A stretch of 64,000 nt of DNA, from assembly GCA_963697205.1 (NCBI GenBank), contig CAVONB010000009.1:33597-97596 (forward strand). The letters run 5' to 3'. This DNA is from CAVONB01 sp963697205. GTDB taxonomy: Bacteria; Pseudomonadota; Alphaproteobacteria; Rhizobiales; Hyphomicrobiaceae. The notes under the pieces were generated by a model, which was given only the letters and a program-made list of their open reading frames with translations, did not search any database and was not told the DNA's origin. Positions 8,786 through 16,487 of the stretch are shown here, in pieces. Positions within the stretch are counted from its first letter, which is position 1; each line of letters begins with the position of its first letter. The position numbers and the translations under genes were made by a program.

Positions 8786-11700
8786 ATGGACCACTCAAGC
8801 GCTCGTCATGCCGGCGCGTTCCTGCGCGGCCGCGATCACCCGGACCTGATCCGCTCCGAAACACTCGTAGACATCTTTCGAGCCACCGCCAGTCGGGCTC
8901 CCGACAAGACCGCGATCGCGTTGATCGGGGGCGGGCAGGCGCTGACCTATTGCGAACTCGAAGCCCGGACCCAGCGGGTGGGACGGGCGCTCGCCGCGCG
9001 GGGCGTGCGCCGCGGCCAGCGCGTCGGCCTGTGGGTGTCGCGCTCGCTCGATTTGCACGTCCTGCTCCTTGGCATTCTCGCAGCGGGCGCCGCCTACGTT
9101 CCCTTCGACGCCGATACACCGGCTGCACGCGTTCTGGACTGTCTCGCTGATTGCGGCGCCAATTGGCTGGTCACCGATTCGGTCGATCCTCTCCCCGCTG
9201 AAGAGCCGCGCATTGTGACCTTGACGCTTGGGCAGTTGCTCGAAAGCGATGATGTTGGAGCCAAACTGGATACGCCACGCCCTGACGACGCCGCCTATGT
9301 GATCTACACATCCGGCTCCACCGGTCGGCCTAAGGGCATCGAGATAACCCACCGCGGCATCTGTCATTATCTGCGGGCCGGCAACGCCGTGCTCGGCATC
9401 GACGCAAGCGACGTCGTTCTGCAGCAGGCATCCGTCGCATTCGACTTGTCGCTCGAGGAAATCTTCGTTCCTTACCTCGTTGGTGCGACGCTGAAGGTTG
9501 CCCCTCCCAATTTTCTTCAACGCACGGACCGGCTGGCCGACGTGCTCGAGACGGAGGGTATCACGGTCGTCGACACGGTCCCCACGCTGCTGTCGTTGCT
9601 GGAGCGGGACCCAGCGAGCGTCAGGCTGATCATCCTCGGCGGTGAAGCGTGCCCGGCGCCGCTCGCAGAGCGTTTCGCGCGCAGCGGACGGCGGATCGTC
9701 AACACCTATGGGCCGACGGAGGCCACGGTCGTCGCGACGACCTGCGAATTGCGCCCAGGTGAACCGGTCACGATTGGTACTCCGATTGCCAATACGGTCG
9801 TCTGCGTCGTCGATGAGGAGATGCGTCCTGTCGCGCCCGGCGACGTCGGAGAGCTGCTGATCGGTGGTCCGGGCGTGGCGTCGGGATACATCGGCCTTCC
9901 CGAGCTCACGGCACAGAAGTTCATCAACAACCCGTTCGAGGAGGAGGCCGATCGACACCCCGTGCTTTACCGCTCGGGCGATGCCGTTCGCATCAATTCC
10001 GAAGGCATGCTCGAATTCCACGGTCGCATCGACTCGCAGGTCAAGATCCGCGGCTATCGCATCGAGCTGGGGGAGATCGAGTCCGCCTTGTCGGACCAGC
10101 CCGAGGTCGAGGTGGCAGCCGTGGTCGTCCACAAGCAGCCGGTGGTCGGCGACATGCTGGTTGCGTATGTCGTGGCCGGCATTGCGTTCGATCTCGATAA
10201 AACGCGGGCGTTGCTCGCCGAGCGTCTGCCGGCCTACATGCTGCCGCAGCATTGGCGCATGCGCGCTGAACTGCCGCGATTGCCCTCCGGCAAGATCGAT
10301 CGCAACAGTCTAGCCGCCGAGCCGATCGAAATCCGCACTTCGCGTGATCAACAGGAAAGCCCGTCGACGCTCACCGAGGGCGTGCTGCTCAAGGCGGCGC
10401 AAGACGTACTCGGGCAGCCGGTGATCGACCTCGACGCAGATTTCTTCGAGGATCTCAGTGGACATTCGCTGCTCGCGGCGAATTTCGTATCTGAGGTCCG
10501 CAAAACAACAGCGCTCGCTGGAATCGCGTTGCAGGACGTTTACGGCGAGCGCACCCTTCGTAAGATCGCAGCGGCGCTCGATGCGCGGACGCACGGCTCG
10601 TCAATTCCTCATCAGGATCTGTCTTTCGAACCGCCGCCGTTTCGCCGCCGCTTCATCTGCGGGCTGGCGCAGGCTGCCGCACTGCCTTTCATCATAGCGA
10701 TCGTCACGCTGCAGTGGATGGGCCTTCTGCTCTCGTCGATCTACTTGATCCGCGCAGAAACCCCGCTCTGGAAGGAAGTCGTGATCCTGTGCGGAATTTT
10801 CGCTGGTCTGAACCTCGGCTCGAAGCTTCTGGTGGTGGCACTCAAGTGGCTCGTCATCGGACGCACGAAGCCCGGTGTCTACCCGCTCTGGGGAGCCTAC
10901 TATTACCGCATCTGGCTTATGCAGCGGATCGTGCACCTGACCGGGCACAAGTTCCTTCAGGGTACACCTCTGATGCGGATCTACCTGCGCGCGTTGGGTG
11001 CCAAAGTCGGACGCGACGCGATCATTCACGAGTTCGAGGAGGGCGCCATCGACCTGATCTCGATCGGCGCTCGGGTATCGACAGGGCAGAAGGTGCGCTT
11101 TGCGAATGTGGAGGTGATCGGCAACGAGGTGCATGTCGGTTGCACATCGATCGGCGACGACGCGGTTATCGGAAACGCCTGCGTTCTGGAGGGCGACGTC
11201 GTGATAGGCGCCGGCGCGGAGATTGCCGATCTCACCTCTATTCCGGCCGGGATGCGCGTGGGCAGTCACGAGCGCTGGGACGGTGCACCCGGACGATACG
11301 TCGGCCATGTGCAGCCGCACGGGCTGCCGCCGCATCCGGAAGCCGGATCACTGCTGCGCGCGTGGCATGTCGTGCGCTACTTCGTGACGTATAACCTCGC
11401 CATGATGATCGGGCTGTTGCCCATCTTCCCCGCGTTCTACATCCTGACCGAGCTCGACGATTTCACATTCGGCGACCGGGATCACGTCGTGCCCTGGGAG
11501 TGGGTGTTCGTGCTCGCATGGCCTGCAGCCATGATTTTGATCCTCAGCTCGATCCTGCTGATCGTCGTGATGCGTTGGGCTCTTCTTCCTGTCGTTCGCC
11601 CAGGCACCCACTCGATTTTTTCCGGGTTCTATTTCCGTAAGTGGGTGATGAGCCTGGCTACGGAGACTGTGCTCGAGACGCTCAACTCCCTTTATGCCAC

Positions 11701-12838
11701 GCTGTTCATGCGCAACTGGTACCGGCTGATGGGGACGAAGATCGGGCGTGGTACGGAGATATCCTCGAATTTTGCGGGCCGCTACGATCTCATCGAGCTT
11801 GGCGAGGACAATTTCCTCGGCGATGAGGCAATCTTTGGCGATGAGGACGTTCGTGGCGGCTGGATGACGCTGGATCGCGTGAAGACTGGCAATCTTTGCT
11901 TTTTTGGGAACTTATCGGTTGTCGCCAAGGGGGCCCAAATCGATGATGGAGCCCTGATCGGCGTGAAGTCGAAACTTCCCGAGAGCGGCAGGGTTGGTGC
12001 GAATGAGACCTGGTTCGGCAGTCCGCCGATCGAGATCCCGAACCGCCAGCGTGTGGTTCTCGGCAACAGTCTGACGTACCGTCCACCGTTGAGGATGCGC
12101 GCGCTGCGGACCGGTTTCGAGGCGCTGCATACCTCCCTGCCGACCGCTGTCCTGATCACGCTTGCCTACGTTTCTGCCGACGTCATGGAGTTCCCCATCG
12201 ACGCGGGCGACTGGGGCATGGCTATCGCGATCTTCTTCGTCGCCGGCTTGCTCGTTTCGCTCGCGATGGTCCTGGTGTCGGTTGGCTTCAAGTGGCTCCT
12301 CATGGGCGCCTATCGTCCAACCGTGCGGCCGATGTGGTCGTGGTGGGCGATGCGTACCGAGGCCGTCGCCGTGCTCTATGGCGGCTTGTCGAGTAAAGTG
12401 ATGCTCGACTATCTGAGGGGCACGCCATTCCTACCGATGATGCTCCGCCTTTACGGTACCAAGATCGGCAAGGGAACCTATCTGAACAGCCCGGATCTGA
12501 CCGAGTTTGATTGTGTCGAGATCGGTGATTTCGCGGTCGTCAACATGCTTGCCAGTCCGCAAACCCATCTCTACGAGGACCGCGTCATGAAGGTCGGACG
12601 CATCAAGATTGGTCGTGGCGTTACGATCGGAACCGCAGCGATCGTCCTGTACGACAGCGAGATCGGCGATTTTGCTCGGTTATCTCCACTGACCGTCGTG
12701 ATGAAGGGGGAGAGCATCCCACCGCACACAGTGTGGACCGGCGCGCCGGCACGAAGGGTCGTTGAGGAGACGCCATCAATCCTGGACGAGAGTGTTCCGG
12801 AACCCGGCAACGCCCAACTGGCAGCGGCTGTCGCGTAA
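8786..12838 (+). CDS. Pls/PosA-family non-ribosomal peptide synthetase (adenylation, carrier, three membrane plus beta-helix blocks)
   Basis: Membrane-bound single-module synthetase, about 1350 aa. The adenylation domain (residues ~35-505) has A3 YTSGSTGRPKG near 171, A5 NTYGPTEAT near 305, A7/A8 YRSGDAV and KIRGYRIELGEIE near 394-432, and A10 LPSGKIDRN near 498. A carrier domain has its phosphopantetheine Ser in SGHSLLAANF near 560. There is no ordinary condensation or thioesterase domain. Instead three repeated blocks follow, each with membrane helices and a hexapeptide left-handed beta-helix (helices from ~620; beta-helices ~740-825, 985-1070, 1220-1325). This is the layout of epsilon-poly-lysine synthetase, where the tandem C-terminal domains join monomers. 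Start 8786 is chosen because it lies just before the adenylation domain; an upstream in-frame start at 8612 exists. A PPTase gene follows 22 bp downstream. Confidence 0.9.
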   Translation: MDHSSARHAGAFLRGRDHPDLIRSETLVDIFRATASRAPDKTAIALIGGGQALTYCELEARTQRVGRALAARGVRRGQRVGLWVSRSLDLHVLLLGILAAGAAYVPFDADTPAARVLDCLADCGANWLVTDSVDPLPAEEPRIVTLTLGQLLESDDVGAKLDTPRPDDAAYVIYTSGSTGRPKGIEITHRGICHYLRAGNAVLGIDASDVVLQQASVAFDLSLEEIFVPYLVGATLKVAPPNFLQRTDRLADVLETEGITVVDTVPTLLSLLERDPASVRLIILGGEACPAPLAERFARSGRRIVNTYGPTEATVVATTCELRPGEPVTIGTPIANTVVCVVDEEMRPVAPGDVGELLIGGPGVASGYIGLPELTAQKFINNPFEEEADRHPVLYRSGDAVRINSEGMLEFHGRIDSQVKIRGYRIELGEIESALSDQPEVEVAAVVVHKQPVVGDMLVAYVVAGIAFDLDKTRALLAERLPAYMLPQHWRMRAELPRLPSGKIDRNSLAAEPIEIRTSRDQQESPSTLTEGVLLKAAQDVLGQPVIDLDADFFEDLSGHSLLAANFVSEVRKTTALAGIALQDVYGERTLRKIAAALDARTHGSSIPHQDLSFEPPPFRRRFICGLAQAAALPFIIAIVTLQWMGLLLSSIYLIRAETPLWKEVVILCGIFAGLNLGSKLLVVALKWLVIGRTKPGVYPLWGAYYYRIWLMQRIVHLTGHKFLQGTPLMRIYLRALGAKVGRDAIIHEFEEGAIDLISIGARVSTGQKVRFANVEVIGNEVHVGCTSIGDDAVIGNACVLEGDVVIGAGAEIADLTSIPAGMRVGSHERWDGAPGRYVGHVQPHGLPPHPEAGSLLRAWHVVRYFVTYNLAMMIGLLPIFPAFYILTELDDFTFGDRDHVVPWEWVFVLAWPAAMILILSSILLIVVMRWALLPVVRPGTHSIFSGFYFRKWVMSLATETVLETLNSLYATLFMRNWYRLMGTKIGRGTEISSNFAGRYDLIELGEDNFLGDEAIFGDEDVRGGWMTLDRVKTGNLCFFGNLSVVAKGAQIDDGALIGVKSKLPESGRVGANETWFGSPPIEIPNRQRVVLGNSLTYRPPLRMRALRTGFEALHTSLPTAVLITLAYVSADVMEFPIDAGDWGMAIAIFFVAGLLVSLAMVLVSVGFKWLLMGAYRPTVRPMWSWWAMRTEAVAVLYGGLSSKVMLDYLRGTPFLPMMLRLYGTKIGKGTYLNSPDLTEFDCVEIGDFAVVNMLASPQTHLYEDRVMKVGRIKIGRGVTIGTAAIVLYDSEIGDFARLSPLTVVMKGESIPPHTVWTGAPARRVVEETPSILDESVPEPGNAQLAAAVA

Positions 12839-12860
12839 TTCTGATTAGTGGGTTTCTGCG

Positions 12861-13550
12861 ATGCCATCCGACTGGCCAGGAACCGCCTTGCGTCTCGATC
12901 ATTCGATCGCGGTGTTGACATTCGAGGGCTTGGCCGCGGTGGCACCGGCTGACCGCATCGCGCGGGTACAGCATCTCCTGCGACGGGCTGCAGGGCGAGA
13001 CGACATCATCGTCGGGCGGAGACCAAGTGGTCGTCCCTGCCTCGGGCCGCCGCTCCCAGAGCTTGGGATTTCGGTCGCGCACAGCGGCTGCTCAAGTCTG
13101 ATCGGTCTTTCCTGCAGTCGCGCTGTCGGCGTCGATCTCGAACAGGAGACGAGATTTGAGCGTCTTGATGTCCGGCGACTGGCCCGCGATCACTTTTCGC
13201 CCGGTGAGCGGGCAGCAATCGCATCGCGCAAGGATGCCGAAGCAAAAGCGCTGTTCATGGCGCTTTGGGTGGCGAAGGAATCGATCTTGAAGCTCAGCGG
13301 CCGTGGCATAGTCGATGGGCTGGCCATGCCAGATTTGTCGGGTCATGTGGAGGCGCTGATGTCCGCGCATCTGACCGCGAACCAGCCTATCCCGATCGCT
13401 GTCGCCGACCTGTCTCTGATCGTCATCCGCATGGTTGCGGCGAGGAGGCCAACCGTCGTCGCTGCGCTTTGCCACGCTCAGGATCAAGTGCCGATCGACG
13501 CGGTAGGGCCGGAAGCAGCCGCCAGTCCTAGGCTTCGGTTTGAGCCTTGA
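12861..13550 (+). CDS. 4'-phosphopantetheinyl transferase, Sfp type
   Basis: 229 aa. Transfers phosphopantetheine from CoA to a carrier-domain serine. Family motifs are present: ISVAHSG near residue 72, GVDLEQ (Mg-binding Asp near 92) and LWVAKESILKLSGRGI (WxxKESxxK, near 135-150). It starts 22 bp after the synthetase stop codon and is almost certainly co-transcribed, so the likely target is the carrier domain of that synthetase. The C-terminal 60 residues are less conserved but not truncated. Confidence 0.93.
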   Translation: MPSDWPGTALRLDHSIAVLTFEGLAAVAPADRIARVQHLLRRAAGRDDIIVGRRPSGRPCLGPPLPELGISVAHSGCSSLIGLSCSRAVGVDLEQETRFERLDVRRLARDHFSPGERAAIASRKDAEAKALFMALWVAKESILKLSGRGIVDGLAMPDLSGHVEALMSAHLTANQPIPIAVADLSLIVIRMVAARRPTVVAALCHAQDQVPIDAVGPEAAASPRLRFEP

Positions 13551-13689
13551 GGGGTTGCTGAGATCTTCGCGGCGACACCGCCTGCTTCTGGCCCGTCACG
13601 TCGGCGGCCTGACGGTCGGTATCGGATCACTTCGACCGAAGCCGCGGCAGTTGCGGGCGGCGACACTGAAAGCGCCATCCACCGTGTCG

Positions 13690-14045
13690 GGTCTCTGGGA
13701 TATCGCGTCAGCAGAGCAAATATCGATCTTCTCTGCGATCTCTAGGGCGTCATTCACCTCGATGCCGAGGCATGGAACTGTGATCCCGATCTTCGAGCGG
13801 CCGAGCAGAAGTTGCACCGCCCTGCCGGTTTTCTTCGGGCGTCTCGTCACCCGTTCCAGCGAATAGCCGCCCGGCGCGACATCATCGCCTTTGACGGCGA
13901 CGACATCGCAACCTCGCAATTTACTGCCGGTCGCATGTTGAACAACACGAGGCTCCTCGACTTGACCTCGATCTGCAGCTTGGCTCGGCCCCACCGGTGG
14001 CTTCGAGCCGACGAGCCTGCCCTTGTTCCAGGGTACGCGGGCCGG
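13690..14045 (-). pseudogene. Tyrosine-recombinase (phage-type integrase) relic
   Basis: On the minus strand, fragments line up with the short proteobacterial integrase family: VPWNKGRLVGSKPP, then in another frame KLQIEVKSRSLVLFNM, back in the first frame SKLRGCDVVAV, and after PKKTGR an abrupt jump to AVQLLLGRSKIGITV followed by LGIEVNDALEIAEKID. In intact relatives about 70 residues separate the last two segments, including the catalytic Arg/His box. They are deleted here. The nucleophile position, Tyr in relatives (VRYLGIEV), reads Cys (VPCLGIEV). Deletion, frameshifts and loss of catalytic residues make this a dead element, marking an old integration site between the synthetase and metal-efflux loci. 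Confidence 0.8.
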
Positions 14046-14300
14046 TTTCACGGCTAGGGGTGGAGGCTGTCCCGTGGATTGTCTCCACGATTCACGGGCA
14101 AGCCAAGTTGCGCCCGTCGCCGGCGAGCCGTCTCCGGTTGAAGCCAAGGCGCCGAGCGCACCAACAATAGCTAGCGGTGTCCGGCCAACGGTGACAGCGC
14201 AAGGGGTGGGCACAAAGCGAGATTGCCATCGACAGGCGTCGGCCTCGGCTGCGACTATATTTTCGTTGACAGCGATGCTCAATTGTCGACAGTCCTTGGC

Positions 14301-14585
14301 ATGCACTCGGGGATCGGTCGCAGAACCAGCAGAACGGGTCTGGCAGCCATGTTGCTGGCGGCGGTTATGCTGTCGTTTGGTGGCATGTTTGCATCATTGG
14401 CGATGGCCTCCACCGTGCAGTCTACGTATGGCGACTATCAGCATTGCCATGGGCGCTCGGCCATCGGCGCCGCCAGCACAACGACCTCCCAAGCGCCCGG
14501 CCTCATGATGCACGAGCATGCCGTTCACCGGCTTGGCACCGATCGTGGCCCGTCCGGCGACGTGCCGTCACCCGGCGCAAAGTAA
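14301..14585 (+). CDS. Small exported His-containing protein of unknown function
   Basis: 94 aa, beginning MHSGIGRRTSRTGLAAMLLA. A hydrophobic signal or membrane segment covers about residues 14-36, followed by a short mature region with HCH and HEHAVH clusters and no Cys pair. I do not recognise a family. Its place just upstream of a heavy-metal efflux locus, and its His motifs, suggest a periplasmic metal-binding accessory similar in role to CzcI-type proteins, but this is inference. An upstream in-frame start (14223) would add 26 residues; 14301 is chosen because it places the signal sequence normally. Confidence 0.45.
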   Translation: MHSGIGRRTSRTGLAAMLLAAVMLSFGGMFASLAMASTVQSTYGDYQHCHGRSAIGAASTTTSQAPGLMMHEHAVHRLGTDRGPSGDVPSPGAK

Positions 14586-14822
14586 TTCCATTCGGCCTGC
14601 TGTCCACCAGCAGGTTTGGCCGTCCTGCCGCAACTGGCGCCCGTCGGCGGCCACAGCAGTCCGCGCGATGACAAGCTCGCGCTGGTTGAGGCTCAGGTCC
14701 CTGCCGGGCATACCCCGGAAGGGCCCCGCAAGCCCCCGCGAACGCCCGACCAGGTCTGATAGCGGGCGTGCAGCCATGCTGCGCACCCCGCTGGTGTCGA
14801 GCAACCGATTCGGGAATTTCCG

Positions 14823-16478
14823 ATGTCCATCGCAGTCTCGCTGCAAGCGCAGGCGATCGCCTTGCGTTTTGCCGTCCTCGTATTCGTCCTGCTGGCTCTG
14901 CCCGCCGTCGCCCACGAGGGGCATGACCATGGGCCGCCGGCGCCCGCGCTGCCGACCACGATCAAGCCGAGGCTCGCCGTGCACACCGACACATACGAGC
15001 TCGTCGCGATCCGTCAGGGCGCGCGGCTGTCGATCTTCCTCGACCGCTACGCCACCAACGCGCCCGTCACGGACGCCAAGCTGGCCGTCATGGCTGGGGC
15101 CGAGACCTATGCCGCCGAGCCGCGCCCCGACGGCACCTACCGGGTCGACGTGCCGAGCCTTGCCGAAGCCGGACGGCACGAGCTGATTTTCACCGTAGCC
15201 CATGCCCTCGGCGACGACCTCCTCGCCGGCGAGATCGTGACCGAGCCGGGGCCGCCCGTCGCGCCGCCCCCCCCAAGCCCCGACGGCCACTCTGCGCAGA
15301 CGTGGTGGGCCGCAGCGTTGGCCCTCGTCGCGGGCCTCGCACTCGGCAGCCTGGTGCGACGGCGGGCCGCCGCGCCTCTCCTGATCGCTGCCGTCGCCTT
15401 GGCGTTGTCCCCGCCTGCAGCCCAAGCACACGAGGGCCACGCGCTGAGCCCCGCACCGGCAAGCGAAAGCCTGTCGGGAGATATTCCGCGCCGGCTGCCG
15501 GACGGCAGCGTGTTCCTTCCGAAACCGACGCAGCGGCTGCTGTCGATACGCAGTCAGCTCGCCGTGGAGGCGGAAGTGCCGCGCAGCACCCGCCTAGTCG
15601 GTCGGATCATTGCCGATCCCAACAGGTCCGGCCTGGTGCAAAGCATCGCCGGCGGGCGCGTCAGCGCGCCGGCCGGCGGCTTGCCTCTGCTCGGTCAAAC
15701 CGTGCGAAAGGGCGAGACCCTGGCGACCGTGACGCCCGCGCTGCCGCTGGCCGACCAGTCGACGCTGCTCGAAAAGCAGCGCGAGCTGGAAGGTGCGCTT
15801 CTGCTCGCACGCCAACGCCTCGCCCGCCTGACGCGCCTCGAAGCGACCAGTACGCCACGGGCGCAGATAGAGGACATCGACCAGGAGATCGCAAATCTCG
15901 AGCAGCGCCTGGCAAGCCTGAAAGCGGCCAAGATCAGCCCGGAAATCCTGGAGGCGCCGATCGACGGCGTCGTCTCCGCCACGCGCGTAGCGATCGGTCA
16001 GGTGGTGCAGGGCCAGGACGTGCTGTTTCAGATCGTCGATCCTGCGCGCCTATGGGTCGAAGCGCTCTTGTTCGATCCGCTCGACCCCGCGCGCATCGAG
16101 GAGGCCAGCGCGACCATGCCGGACGGCAAAGTCGTGCCGCTCGTCTACAAGGGTCGCGGTCGCGCCGTGCAGTCGCAGGCGGCCCTGATCCAGTTCGCGA
16201 TGACTGCAACACCCGCAAGCGCGCTGATCGGGCTGCCCGTGACCGTGCATGCCAGGAACGCGCAGCGCATCAAGGGCATGCTACTGCCGCGCGACGCTGT
16301 GGTGCGCGGTCCGGCCGGCGAGAGCATCGTCTGGCACCATGTCGACCCCGAGCGCTTCGTCGCGCGGCCCGTTCGCATTGTGACCTACGACGGCGCGCAG
16401 GTGGTGGTAACGGCTGGCATCACAGCCAATGACCGGATCGTCGTGCATGCCGCCGAGCTCATCTCGCAGGTCAGGTGA
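14823..16478 (+). CDS. Heavy-metal RND efflux periplasmic adaptor (CzcB/CusB-like) with extra N-terminal domain
   Basis: 551 aa. The adaptor bridges the RND pump to an outer-membrane channel. Residues ~225-551 form the HlyD-type adaptor: a lipoyl/beta-barrel start (VGRIIADPNRSGLVQSIAGG), a coiled-coil hairpin at ~310-380 (EKQRELEGALLLARQRL) and the return barrel (APIDGVVSATRVAIGQVV). Before it lies an unusual ~200-residue extension: signal peptide, HEGHDHG motif, a small beta-rich domain, a membrane helix (WWAAALALVAGLALGSLV), then a second hydrophobic segment ending in AHEGHAL. It reads like two exported metal-binding proteins fused in frame. The pump gene follows 9 bp downstream. No clear Shine-Dalgarno is seen at 14823, so the exact start is uncertain. 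Confidence 0.88.
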   Translation: MSIAVSLQAQAIALRFAVLVFVLLALPAVAHEGHDHGPPAPALPTTIKPRLAVHTDTYELVAIRQGARLSIFLDRYATNAPVTDAKLAVMAGAETYAAEPRPDGTYRVDVPSLAEAGRHELIFTVAHALGDDLLAGEIVTEPGPPVAPPPPSPDGHSAQTWWAAALALVAGLALGSLVRRRAAAPLLIAAVALALSPPAAQAHEGHALSPAPASESLSGDIPRRLPDGSVFLPKPTQRLLSIRSQLAVEAEVPRSTRLVGRIIADPNRSGLVQSIAGGRVSAPAGGLPLLGQTVRKGETLATVTPALPLADQSTLLEKQRELEGALLLARQRLARLTRLEATSTPRAQIEDIDQEIANLEQRLASLKAAKISPEILEAPIDGVVSATRVAIGQVVQGQDVLFQIVDPARLWVEALLFDPLDPARIEEASATMPDGKVVPLVYKGRGRAVQSQAALIQFAMTATPASALIGLPVTVHARNAQRIKGMLLPRDAVVRGPAGESIVWHHVDPERFVARPVRIVTYDGAQVVVTAGITANDRIVVHAAELISQVR

Positions 16479-16487
16479 GGTGCCGTC

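Noticed and set aside
13596..14306. 236-codon minus-strand frame as an intact gene
   Set aside because: Only its central part resembles an integrase, with a deletion and frameshifts. The first 88 and last 30 codons are non-homologous.
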